From Polynucleobacter sp. MG-6-Vaara-E2 (GTDB lineage: Bacteria > Pseudomonadota > Gammaproteobacteria > Burkholderiales > Burkholderiaceae), in contig NZ_CP061303.1 in assembly GCF_018687695.1 (NCBI RefSeq), positions 434,001-498,000 on the forward strand: DNA of 64,000 nucleotides. Direction: 5' to 3'. Made by a program: the position numbers and the translations under genes. Under the pieces are notes generated by a model that did not search any database, was not told the DNA's origin, and saw nothing but the letters and a program-made list of their open reading frames with translations. Shown here piece after piece: positions 44,458 to 52,703 of this stretch; the stretch's first letter is position 1; each line of letters opens with the position of its first letter.

Positions 44458-45804
44458 TTATTGCGCTACGGCCTCACGAATCATGCCTGCAGCAACAGTG
44501 TGGTTGGTTGCTTCATCAATCAAAATGAATGCACCAGTACGTTGGGATTGATCAAATAGATCGGCAACAATGGGCTTTTGTAAAATAAAATCTACACGTC
44601 CGATTTCATTAGTGGACAGTGCATGCACATCACTGGCGTGTGAGAGAGTTTGTACATCTAATACTTGCTCAATATTTTTGACTTTGGCGCCAACAGTATT
44701 GGTGGTGTGACGCAAAGCATATTTACGACTTAATGAAAGAGGTTCGCTATCTAACCAGCACAAATCAGCGGAAAGTTGTTTGCTTAATACTGGCGGCTTG
44801 CTATCTTCCGCGCTAATAAACAGTGAGCCACGTGAAATATCAATATCTTCGGCTAACTGAATAGCAACGGCCTGACCAGTTTGGGCAGAGTCAACAGCAT
44901 TGCTACCATTGGTCTGCTTGCTGCTTGATCGATTGCCTAAATAGATTTCAGCAACTGTCGCTTCAGACCCGCCAGGTAGAATCTTAATCTTTTGACCCTT
45001 ACGAATACTGCCAGACTCAATTTCACCAAGGTAGCCGCGGAAGTCATCTGAAGCGCTGCCATCTTGGCGTGCTACATACTGAACCGGGAATCGCAAAGCC
45101 AGTTTTTCAGACTCAGGACTGGTATCGAGGCTTTCTAGCCACTCAAGCAGTGTAGGACCTTTGTACCAGGGAGTATGTTTACTGACTGTAACCACATTAG
45201 CGCCCAATAAAGCAGAAATCGGAATTAAGGTTGGCTTAGGTAAACCAATCTTCTGAGTTAGATCTTCAATAGAAGCTTTGATAGTGTTGTAAACCTTCTC
45301 ATCAAACTCAAATAAATCCATCTTATTGATTGCAAAGACTACATGACGCAAACCTAGTAAATGCACGATCGCTGCATGACGTTTAGTTTGTGCCAAGAGG
45401 GTAGCTGGAGTGGTATTGAGATCAACGCGGGTAGCGTCAACCAAAATTACTGCTACATCAGACTGCGATGCGCCAGTAACTAAGTTGCGGGTGTATTGCT
45501 CATGACCAGGGGCATCAGCAACAATAAATTTACGTTTCGGTGTTGAGAAATAGCGGTAAGCCACATCAATCGTAATGCCTTGCTCACGTTCAGCTTCTAG
45601 GCCATCGGTCAGAAGGGCTAAGTCAACACCCGCATCAGATGAGGTAACGCGAGCATGTTTGGTTTTGGAGAGAGACTCTAGTTGATCTACCAAAATAGAT
45701 TTGGTGTCATATAGTAGGCGTCCAATCAGCGTACTCTTACCATCGTCAACACTACCAGCAGTAATAAAGCGCACTACGTTTTGGTGATTTTGGTTGGTAG
45801 TCAT
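44458..45804 (-). CDS. cysN: Sulfate adenylyltransferase subunit 1 (GTPase)
   Basis: 448 residues. EF-Tu-like GTPase: P-loop GSVDDGKSTLIGRLLYD near 17, DAPGHEQYTRNLVTGASQSD near 95, NKMDLFEF near 155. Subunit 1 of ATP sulfurylase couples GTP hydrolysis to APS formation. No C-terminal APS kinase (CysC) domain is fused and no cysC is nearby, in keeping with the APS-reductase type CysH upstream. Its start overlaps the cysD stop by one base. Confidence 0.96.
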   Translation of the reverse strand: MTTNQNHQNVVRFITAGSVDDGKSTLIGRLLYDTKSILVDQLESLSKTKHARVTSSDAGVDLALLTDGLEAEREQGITIDVAYRYFSTPKRKFIVADAPGHEQYTRNLVTGASQSDVAVILVDATRVDLNTTPATLLAQTKRHAAIVHLLGLRHVVFAINKMDLFEFDEKVYNTIKASIEDLTQKIGLPKPTLIPISALLGANVVTVSKHTPWYKGPTLLEWLESLDTSPESEKLALRFPVQYVARQDGSASDDFRGYLGEIESGSIRKGQKIKILPGGSEATVAEIYLGNRSSSKQTNGSNAVDSAQTGQAVAIQLAEDIDISRGSLFISAEDSKPPVLSKQLSADLCWLDSEPLSLSRKYALRHTTNTVGAKVKNIEQVLDVQTLSHASDVHALSTNEIGRVDFILQKPIVADLFDQSQRTGAFILIDEATNHTVAAGMIREAVAQ

Positions 45805-46727
45805 CAGAAGTAACCTTCTTTCTTGCGGCGCTCCATTGAGGCCTCATTAGTTTGATCATCCATGCGAGTAGCGCCACGCTCAGTAATTTCAGTAATCGCT
45901 GTTTCAGCAATGATGTCTAGAGGATTGGCTGCAGTACTCAGTACTGGGCAGGTGCAGCTAATGTCGCCAACAGTGCGAAAACGCACATCGAGAATTTCAC
46001 TAACATCACCAGCTGCCTTGGGTGTGACATCAGTCACTGGCACCAGGAGATTATTTTTCTTCACTACTTCGCGTTTATGAGTGTAGTAAATACCTGGTAA
46101 GGCGAGCTTTTCACGGGCAATGTATTGCCAGATATCAAGCTCAGTCCAGTTTGAAATAGGGAACACACGCATGTTCTCACCTTTAGCAATGCGGGCGTTA
46201 TAAAGGTTCCAGAGCTCAGGGCGTTGTGCTTTTGGATCCCATTGACCGAATTCATCGCGGAAAGAAAAAATGCGCTCTTTAGCACGAGCTTTTTCTTCAT
46301 CTCGGCGTGCACCACCCATGAGGGCGTCAAATTCATATTCAGCGATCGTCTCAAGTAGGGTGACAGCTTGTGCAGCATTACGTGAATCGGTTTCTTTACG
46401 CAGACGCACAGTCCCTTTTTTGATGGAGTCTTCAACGTGACCCACAATGAGTTTTGCACCGGTATTTTTTACGACATCATCGCGATACTGAATGACTTCT
46501 GGATAGTTATGACCAGTATCGATATGCAAAATCGGGAAAGGTAATTTCACAGGGCGGTCGCCAAACTGGAAAGCTTTGCGGGCTAGGTGAAACATTACAA
46601 TAGAATCTTTGCCGCCTGAGAAGAGCATGGCTGGATTAGAGCACTGTGCTACCACCTCACGGATGATGTAGATCGATTCGGCTTCTAGCCAATCTAAGTG
46701 ATCATCAAGTAATTTTTGTTCTGACAT
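45804..46727 (-). CDS. cysD: Sulfate adenylyltransferase subunit 2
   Basis: 307 residues of the PP-loop superfamily: AMLFSGGKDSIVMFHLARKAF near 35, DTGHNYPEVIQYRD near 70, and RRDEEKARAKERIFSFRD near 140. It transfers the adenylyl group to sulfate, with CysN. Second to last gene of the sulfate assimilation run. Confidence 0.96.
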   Translation of the reverse strand: MSEQKLLDDHLDWLEAESIYIIREVVAQCSNPAMLFSGGKDSIVMFHLARKAFQFGDRPVKLPFPILHIDTGHNYPEVIQYRDDVVKNTGAKLIVGHVEDSIKKGTVRLRKETDSRNAAQAVTLLETIAEYEFDALMGGARRDEEKARAKERIFSFRDEFGQWDPKAQRPELWNLYNARIAKGENMRVFPISNWTELDIWQYIAREKLALPGIYYTHKREVVKKNNLLVPVTDVTPKAAGDVSEILDVRFRTVGDISCTCPVLSTAANPLDIIAETAITEITERGATRMDDQTNEASMERRKKEGYF

Positions 46728-46762
46728 TCTGTAAATAGCTTCTACTAAGTTTGAATAATGAA

Positions 46763-47497
46763 TTATTTATTAACGTGCAAGCCACATTCTTTGCTATCGC
46801 TTTGTAGCCACCACCAGCGACCAGCTCGGATATCTTCGCCCTTCTTAACTTGGCGTGTGCAGGGTTCGCAGCCAATGCTAGGAAAGCCCTTGAGGTGTAG
46901 CGGATGAATGGGAACATTCTCTTGTTTGATATAAGCCCAGATATCTGCTTCACTCCAATCAAATAGAGGATTGAACTTGGCGATGCCTCTTGCATCATCA
47001 AGTTCTTCTAAATTGAGCTCAGTGCGAGTAGTTGATTGCTCACGGCGTTGGCCGGTAATCCAAGCATCAGCGCCAAGCAAGGCCGCATTAAGTGGTTTAA
47101 TTTTGCGAGCACCACAGCAAGCTTTCTTAGGCTCTTCGCCATCATAAAAGCCATTCATGCCATATTGATCAATAAAGGCCTGGATATCATTTTCTTGGGG
47201 GTAAGTTTTTTCGATCGAAACACCATACCGATTTTCCGTTGTCTTAACCATATCAGCGGTTTCTTGATGCAAGCGACCTGTAGCTAATGTGAATAACTTG
47301 ATATTTGCTTTGGCTTTACTAATAGCATCTGTCAACACCATGTCTTCAGCAGCCAGACTCGTTGCAAAACGAACATCGGAATATCGTTTGGAAATATCAA
47401 CGATTCGCTGCTTTAAAACAGCAGACTTATTATCAAGCTCTGCTGGTGTAAGGGTGCTTGTTGGTATTGACCAAAATTCTGGCGTAATCATGAGCAA
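46763..47497 (-). CDS. cysH: Adenylyl-sulfate reductase, thioredoxin-dependent
   Basis: 244 residues (or 242 from the ATG at 47491). PP-loop-like core plus the Cys pairs ACCGARKIKPL near 133 and GCEPCTRQ near 215 that bind a [4Fe-4S] cluster, marking the assimilatory APS reductase type rather than the cluster-free PAPS type. The catalytic C-terminal cysteine is in SKECGLHVNK. It reduces APS to sulfite. It overlaps the TauE-like gene by up to 10 nt. Confidence 0.94.
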   Translation of the reverse strand: MLMITPEFWSIPTSTLTPAELDNKSAVLKQRIVDISKRYSDVRFATSLAAEDMVLTDAISKAKANIKLFTLATGRLHQETADMVKTTENRYGVSIEKTYPQENDIQAFIDQYGMNGFYDGEEPKKACCGARKIKPLNAALLGADAWITGQRREQSTTRTELNLEELDDARGIAKFNPLFDWSEADIWAYIKQENVPIHPLHLKGFPSIGCEPCTRQVKKGEDIRAGRWWWLQSDSKECGLHVNK

Positions 47498-48282
47498 ACT
47501 AATTTAATGCCCACTAAAAATAGCGTTGTAGCAAGGGTTGCTCTAGTAATGCGTTCTGATAGTACGCTGGAGAGTTTGGCACCTAACCAAATGGCTGGAA
47601 CTGATCCAATTAATAATCCAAATAGCAAGTCAAAATGAACGTTACCAAGCCACCAGTGACCAATACCAGCTAAGGCAGTTAGTGGAACGGCGTAAGCGAT
47701 ATCAGTGCCAGCCACTTGTGCTGGTTTGAGATGAGGGTAAAGCAGGAGGATGAGTGTTGCGCCAATTGCGCCAGCGCCAATTGATGAGATCGTAACCAAT
47801 ACACCGATTGCTGCTCCAACAATAATGGTCGCTAGCTTTAAGCGTGAGCCTGTGGGGAGAAGTTTTGGATTATCTTGAACCCACTTCAATAGTTTTGTTC
47901 TAAACAGTAATGACGCAGCAGTTAAAAGAACTGAAATGCCAATGGAGAGACTGATGAAGTGATTGAAGTTTTTTGAAACGGGGCCAACAAACTTTAATAA
48001 AAGAATCGAAATGATTGCAGTTGTGATGCTACCGGTGCACAAAAGACGAACAATATCCCAGCGAACGTTTCCATGTAGTCTGTGCGCAGCTGTGCCAAAG
48101 CCCTTAGTGATGGCTGCAAAAGCTAAATCCGTTCCTACTGCAGTAGTTGGTGCTACGCCAAAGATAATGGTTAGTAGTGGAGTCATGAGTGACCCGCCGC
48201 CTACACCAGTCATGCCAACTAAGAGGCCAACTAATGCGCCTGAAATAATGAAATGCGAGGAATCTATAAAAAATTGGATCAT
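47488..48282 (-). CDS. TauE/SafE-family membrane permease
   Basis: 264 residues, about eight membrane helices. The repeated motif GMTGVGGGSLMTPLL near 27 and SSIGAGAIGATLILLL near 165 define TauE/SafE sulfite/sulfonate permeases. Lying between a 54-aa gene and cysH, it probably handles sulfate or sulfite across the inner membrane; direction is not decidable. Its stop overlaps the start of cysH. Confidence 0.87.
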   Translation of the reverse strand: MIQFFIDSSHFIISGALVGLLVGMTGVGGGSLMTPLLTIIFGVAPTTAVGTDLAFAAITKGFGTAAHRLHGNVRWDIVRLLCTGSITTAIISILLLKFVGPVSKNFNHFISLSIGISVLLTAASLLFRTKLLKWVQDNPKLLPTGSRLKLATIIVGAAIGVLVTISSIGAGAIGATLILLLYPHLKPAQVAGTDIAYAVPLTALAGIGHWWLGNVHFDLLFGLLIGSVPAIWLGAKLSSVLSERITRATLATTLFLVGIKLVCS

Positions 48283-48298
48283 GTTATTAATTTCTCAG

Positions 48299-48463
48299 TT
48301 ATGCAAATGACTGCTCAAACTCTTCGAGTTTTATTGCGTTCATCAGAAATAGAATTTGGCGCTGAAATTTTTTGCGCTCAGCAACTCTCTCTTGAGGGAG
48401 GCGATCATGCTCACGCAACAATTGGGTAATGACGGGGTTGTAATGCTCTCTAACGGGGGACAT
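48299..48463 (-). CDS. 54-residue hypothetical protein at the head of the cys operon
   Basis: ATG at 48463 with AAGGA six bases upstream; the protein begins MSPVREHYNPVITQLLREHD and ends LEEFEQSFA. It is hydrophilic, helical-looking and Arg/Glu/Gln-rich, with no cysteines and no membrane segment. It ends 16 nt before the TauE-like gene. Family not recognised; a regulatory or accessory role in sulfur assimilation is only suggested by position. Its SD lies in the arm of a long hairpin. Confidence 0.72.
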   Translation of the reverse strand: MSPVREHYNPVITQLLREHDRLPQERVAERKKFQRQILFLMNAIKLEEFEQSFA

Positions 48464-48470
48464 TGAAATT

Positions 48471-48508
48471 CCTTGGTAAATATCTCGTTAAAAGAGAATT
48501 TACCAAGG
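48471..48508 (-). promoter_or_regulatory. Long hairpin covering the ribosome site of the cys operon's first gene
   Basis: On the minus strand CCTTGGTAAAT plus TCTC pairs with GAGA plus ATTTACCAAGG (15 bp, one bulged base, 7-nt loop). The 3' arm contains AAGG of the SD sequence. No T tract follows, so it is not a terminator. Confidence 0.7.
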
Positions 48509-48511
48509 GGT

Positions 48512-48536
48512 CTATATATCTACAAGGAATATATAG
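48512..48536 (-). promoter_or_regulatory. Inverted repeat, possible CysB/LysR-type operator
   Basis: Perfect CTATATAT / ATATATAG with a 9-nt spacer, 49 to 73 nt ahead of the first gene of the cys run. LysR-type regulators bind such AT-rich dyads; CysB is the expected regulator, though its sites are poorly defined. Confidence 0.4.
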
Positions 48537-48576
48537 CGATATCTAAATTACTTTTAGGTATATAGAAACTGGTTGA

Positions 48577-49353
48577 TTACTTCTCTACGAATGCACGTTC
48601 GAAGACATAGTCACCCATTTGACCAAGGCTTGGTGAAACTTTGAAGCCTTTGGCATCTAGCATCTCAGAAGTTTCCTTGAGCATCGATGGGCTGCCACAA
48701 ATCATGGCGCGATCAACAGCAGGATCAAGTGGTGGCAAGCCAATATCTTTAAAGAGTTGACCCGACTCAATCGCGGTTGTGAGACGACCGGTGTGTTTGA
48801 ATGCTTCACGTGTCACAGTTGGGTAGTAGATCAATTTTTCGCGAATCAATTCACCAAGGTACTCATCTTGAGTGAGTTCATTTTTGATGTAGTCGGCATA
48901 AGCGAGTTCACTTACCAAGCGCACACCATGGATCAATACAACCTTTTCAAACTTTTCATAGGTTTCTGGATCGCGAATAATGCTCATGAATGGAGCAAGG
49001 CCAGTGCCAGTACTAAAGAGATAGAGGTGCTTACCTGGGTTTAAGTCATCCAATACCAAAGTGCCAACAGACTTTTCGCTCACCAAAATTGGGTCACCAA
49101 CCTGAATCTTTTGAAGGCGCGATGTTAATGGACCATCTTGTACTTTAATGCTCAAGAATTCCAAATGCTCTTCGTAGTTAGGGCTAGCAACACTATAGGC
49201 GCGCACTAATGGTTTGCCTTCTACCTCAAGACCAATCATCAAGAAGTGGCCACTGCGAAAGCGCAGGCCTTTATTGCGGGTAGTAGTAAAGCTAAATAAA
49301 GTGTCGTTCCAGTGATGAACGGTGAGAACGGTTTCGGTGTGATATGCGGCCAT
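48577..49353 (-). CDS. fpr: Ferredoxin-NADP+ reductase
   Basis: 258 residues, bacterial subclass Fpr. FAD motif RAYSVASPNYEEHLEF near 55, GTGLAPFMSIIRDPETYE near 120, NADP-binding AMICGSPSMLKETSEML near 215, and a C-terminal VFERAFVEK aromatic-containing tail. It exchanges electrons between NADPH and ferredoxin or flavodoxin. Stands between the cys run and divergent dsbB. Confidence 0.94.
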   Translation of the reverse strand: MAAYHTETVLTVHHWNDTLFSFTTTRNKGLRFRSGHFLMIGLEVEGKPLVRAYSVASPNYEEHLEFLSIKVQDGPLTSRLQKIQVGDPILVSEKSVGTLVLDDLNPGKHLYLFSTGTGLAPFMSIIRDPETYEKFEKVVLIHGVRLVSELAYADYIKNELTQDEYLGELIREKLIYYPTVTREAFKHTGRLTTAIESGQLFKDIGLPPLDPAVDRAMICGSPSMLKETSEMLDAKGFKVSPSLGQMGDYVFERAFVEK

Positions 49354-49486
49354 AAATACGATTTGGTTATAAGGGCAAAACGATGATTATCCCATTCTTG
49401 AGGCTCGATTTCAGGTCTAATGCCCTGAAAAATAGGACTCTGTAGTGATATAGATCGGACTTTTAGTAATAAAGACCGCAATTTAG

Positions 49487-49505
49487 GGGCTTCTATATAG
49501 AGCCC
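49487..49505. promoter_or_regulatory. Near-palindrome upstream of dsbB
   Basis: GGGCTTCTATATAGAGCCC (GGGCT/AGCCC around a TCTATATAGA palindrome), ending 14 nt before the dsbB ATG. It contains a TATATAG -10-like element and could be an operator or promoter core. Confidence 0.35.
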
Positions 49506-49519
49506 GCTATCATTTAAAT

Positions 49520-50002
49520 ATGACCCGATCTCAATACCTTTTCCTCTCTTTATTTAGTCTTGCACTGGTTGCTTTTGCAGTTGTCTTACAGCAGACAGGC
49601 TATCAAGGGGTGAGTTTTTTGCCGTGCCCCTTATGCATCTTGCAACGGGTTGGCTATTTAGGCGTCGCCATTTTTTGTTTCTTGGCTGTCGGCTTTTCTC
49701 CAGTTCGAAAATTATTTCATGGCTTGGCTGCTTTATCAGCGGCTTATGGGTTCTCGGTGGCTGCACAACAGGTATGGCTTTTGTCTCACCCAGAAAGCTC
49801 CTGCGGTATCGATCCGCTAGAAGTATGGATTAATCAATTTCAGTTAGCCAAAGGCCTGCCTTGGTTATTAAAGGCTGATGGCCTTTGCTCGGCAAAACTT
49901 CCAGCCATTCTAGGTTTGCAAGTGCCAGAATGGTCCTTATTTTGGTTTGGGGTGTTATTGCTTGTTTTGCTAATTACTTTCTTTAGAAATTCTCGTGCTT
50001 AG
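49520..50002 (+). CDS. dsbB: Disulfide bond formation protein B
   Basis: 160 residues, four membrane helices. First redox pair C36/C39 in LPCPLCILQR; second pair C95 and C123 in the periplasmic loop. It reoxidises DsbA and passes electrons to quinone. Conserved Arg of the quinone site (QRVGY) is present. No SD is obvious. Confidence 0.93.
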   Translation: MTRSQYLFLSLFSLALVAFAVVLQQTGYQGVSFLPCPLCILQRVGYLGVAIFCFLAVGFSPVRKLFHGLAALSAAYGFSVAAQQVWLLSHPESSCGIDPLEVWINQFQLAKGLPWLLKADGLCSAKLPAILGLQVPEWSLFWFGVLLLVLLITFFRNSRA

Positions 50003-50080
50003 CTAATAACAATCCCATCTTTTACAAGATTTGGTTTAACCCATAAGATCTACACATACTTTTTGCATTAAGGAATATTG

Positions 50081-51055
50081 ATGACCTACTTTACTGATAA
50101 CTCCCAAACGATTGGACGTACACCCTTGGTTCGTTTGAACCGTGTGACTGATGGTGCTAAAGCGACTGTGCTCGCCAAGATTGAAGGTCGCAATCCTGCG
50201 TATTCAGTCAAATGTCGCATTGGCGTTGCCATGATTAATGATGCCCAAGAGAAGGGCTTGCTTGGACCGGGCAAAGAGCTGGTTGAGCCAACCTCTGGCA
50301 ATACGGGTATCGCATTGGCTTTCGTGGCTGCTGCTCGTGGCATTCCGCTAACACTCACCATGCCAGAAACCATGAGTATTGAGCGTCGTAAGTTACTCAC
50401 TGCTTTAGGTGCAAAGATTGTTTTGACCGAAGGCCCCAAAGGCATGAATGGTGCAGTTGCTAAAGCCAAAGAGATTGCTGAGTCTGACCCAAATAAGTAT
50501 GTATTGCTTCAGCAATTTAGCAACCCATCTAATCCAGCAATCCATGAAAAGACCACTGGCCCAGAAATTTGGGAAGACACTGATGGCAAGATTGATGTAT
50601 TCGTAGCCGGCGTTGGGACGGGTGGCACTATCTCTGGTGTTGGGCGCTACATTAAGAACATCAAGAATAAAAAGATTGAAGTCGTGGCGGTTGAACCAAC
50701 TACTAGTCCTGTCATTACCCAAAAACTTAACGGCGAAGAAATTAAACCAGCTCCGCATAAGATTCAAGGCATCGGCGCTGGTTTTATTCCGGACAATTTG
50801 GATTTATCGGTTGTTGATAAGGTTGAGCAAGTAAGTAATGAAGAGGCAATTGAGTTTGCTCGCCGCATTGCTAAAGAGGAAGGTATTTTGGTTGGGATCT
50901 CTTGTGGCGCAGCTGCTGCGGTAGCAGTTCGCCTTGCTAAGAAGCCTGAGTACGCAGGTAAAACAATCGTAGTTGTACTGCCCGATGCTGCTGAGCGCTA
51001 TTTGAGCTCTGCGTTGTTTGAGGGTGTGTTTGATGAAAAGGGTTTACCAGCATAA
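50081..51055 (+). CDS. cysK: Cysteine synthase A
   Basis: 324 residues from ATG 50081 (AAGGAA upstream; the TTG before it is not needed). The PLP lysine K44 lies in NPAYSVKCRIG, the substrate loop in PTSGNTGIALAF near 70, and the phosphate-binding GVGTGGTISGVGRY near 178. It makes cysteine from O-acetylserine and sulfide, completing the assimilation path encoded upstream. Length and loop match CysK rather than CysM. Confidence 0.93.
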   Translation: MTYFTDNSQTIGRTPLVRLNRVTDGAKATVLAKIEGRNPAYSVKCRIGVAMINDAQEKGLLGPGKELVEPTSGNTGIALAFVAAARGIPLTLTMPETMSIERRKLLTALGAKIVLTEGPKGMNGAVAKAKEIAESDPNKYVLLQQFSNPSNPAIHEKTTGPEIWEDTDGKIDVFVAGVGTGGTISGVGRYIKNIKNKKIEVVAVEPTTSPVITQKLNGEEIKPAPHKIQGIGAGFIPDNLDLSVVDKVEQVSNEEAIEFARRIAKEEGILVGISCGAAAAVAVRLAKKPEYAGKTIVVVLPDAAERYLSSALFEGVFDEKGLPA

Positions 51056-51091
51056 TTCGGAATTGTTTCAATTAGCCGCAATAACCTTAAT

Positions 51092-51121
51092 AAAAAAGGC
51101 ACCCTCGGGTGCCTTTTGTTT
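51092..51121. terminator. Intrinsic terminator between cysK and lysS
   Basis: AAAAAAGGCACCC-TC-GGGTGCCTTTTGTTT; A and T runs on both sides allow it to serve the two converging genes. Confidence 0.9.
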
Positions 51122-51134
51122 ATTGCGGGAATGA

Positions 51135-52691
51135 TTATTCTTCTTCGCGGCGCAAGTGTGGGAAGAGAATCACATCACGAATGTTTGGCGCATCCGTGAG
51201 CAGCATGACCAAGCGGTCGATACCGATGCCGCACCCACCGGTCGGAGGCATGCCATATTCGAGCGCGCGAATAAAGTCATGGTCAAAGTACATTGCTTCT
51301 TCGTCACCAGCTTCTTTTTGCTCTACTTGTTTGCGGAAGCGATTGGCTTGATCTTCGGCATCATTTAGCTCAGAAAATCCATTAGCAATCTCGCGACCAG
51401 TGATGAAAAGTTCAAAACGCTCAGTAATCCCCGGGCGGGTATCTGATTCTCTAGCTAGAGGACTTACTTCGATTGGGTAATCGATGATGTAAGTTGGCTC
51501 CCAGAGATGCTCCTCTGCAACCAATTCAAATAAGGCTAGTTGCAATGCGCCGATGCCAGCATTCTTAAGAGTTGGAGAATCGGGATTCTCGCCACCTTTT
51601 TTCAATTCAGCGCGAATGAAAGTCGCATCCTCTAACTGAGAGGCCTCGTAGCTCTTGCCTGACTGGCCGCAATACTTGAGGATTGCCTCATTAATAGTTA
51701 AGCGCTGGAATGGTTTACTTAAATCGAGTTCACGTCCTTGGTGAGTCAGTACTGCTGTACCTTGCGCATCAATAGCGGCGGCGCGAATCAAACCTTCGGT
51801 GAAATCCATCAACCAACGGTAATCGGTATAGGCTGCATAGAATTCCATCATTGTGAATTCTGGATTGTGGCGTGGGCTCACACCTTCATTACGGAAGTTG
51901 CGGTTGATTTCAAATACCCGCTCAAAGCCGCCAACTACTAGACGCTTAAGATAAAGCTCAGGCGCAATACGCAAGAACATCTGCATATCGAGTGCGTTAT
52001 GGTGAGTAATAAATGGTTTTGCTGCTGCACCACCAGGAATCGGATGAAGCATTGGAGTCTCGACTTCCATGAAGTCAGCATCGAGCATATGGCGACGTAA
52101 TGATGCAATCGCATTACTGCGTGCTTTAAATGTATTGCGGCTTTCTGGGTTAACGATCAGGTCAACATAGCGCTGGCGATATTTAGTCTCCAGATCTGAG
52201 AGGCCATGAAACTTGTCAGGCAAGGGACGTAAAGACTTACTCAAAAGACGTAAGTTGTTGCACTCGACTGAAAGTTCACCCTTGTTTGTCTTAAACAGAT
52301 TGCCTTCAGCAGAGATAAAGTCGCCCATATCCCAGTGCTTAAAGGCACCATGGGTATCTGCACCAGTCAACTCATCATTGATGTAAAACTGAATTTGTCC
52401 ACTGCGATCTTGAATGGTCGCAAAGCTGGCTTTACCCATCACACGTTTGAGGATCATGCGGCCAGCTACTTTGACATGAACCTTTTTAGCTGCGAGCTCT
52501 TCTTTAGTGAGGCTATCGTAATGAGTGTGTAAGTCAGCAGCCAAATGGGTTGGGACAAAATCATTTGGGAAGGCAACGCCATTTTGGCGAAGCTTGGCAA
52601 GCTTCTCACGACGCTCGGCGATGATATGGTTCTCATCAACAGCTTCAGTGACTGGTGCTGATGTATTGGCTGAGTTGGTTTTATCGTTCAT
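51135..52691 (-). CDS. lysS: Lysyl-tRNA synthetase, class II
   Basis: 518 residues. OB-fold anticodon domain with KVAGRMILKRVMGKASFATIQD near 72; motif 2 FRNEGVSPRHNPEFTMMEFY near 265; motif 3 PPTGGCGIGIDRLVMLL near 485. It charges tRNA-Lys. A 30-residue acidic lead precedes the conserved HIIAERREKLAKLRQNG. Directly downstream of prfB, the same order as in E. coli. Confidence 0.97.
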   Translation of the reverse strand: MNDKTNSANTSAPVTEAVDENHIIAERREKLAKLRQNGVAFPNDFVPTHLAADLHTHYDSLTKEELAAKKVHVKVAGRMILKRVMGKASFATIQDRSGQIQFYINDELTGADTHGAFKHWDMGDFISAEGNLFKTNKGELSVECNNLRLLSKSLRPLPDKFHGLSDLETKYRQRYVDLIVNPESRNTFKARSNAIASLRRHMLDADFMEVETPMLHPIPGGAAAKPFITHHNALDMQMFLRIAPELYLKRLVVGGFERVFEINRNFRNEGVSPRHNPEFTMMEFYAAYTDYRWLMDFTEGLIRAAAIDAQGTAVLTHQGRELDLSKPFQRLTINEAILKYCGQSGKSYEASQLEDATFIRAELKKGGENPDSPTLKNAGIGALQLALFELVAEEHLWEPTYIIDYPIEVSPLARESDTRPGITERFELFITGREIANGFSELNDAEDQANRFRKQVEQKEAGDEEAMYFDHDFIRALEYGMPPTGGCGIGIDRLVMLLTDAPNIRDVILFPHLRREEE

Positions 52692-52703
52692 ATTGGTCAG
52701 TAA

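Noticed and set aside
46064..46459. 131-codon frame on the same strand inside cysD, in another frame
   Set aside because: Out-of-frame shadow of cysD; no family features.
50086..50469. 127-codon frame antisense to cysK
   Set aside because: Shadow of cysK on the opposite strand with no independent signals.
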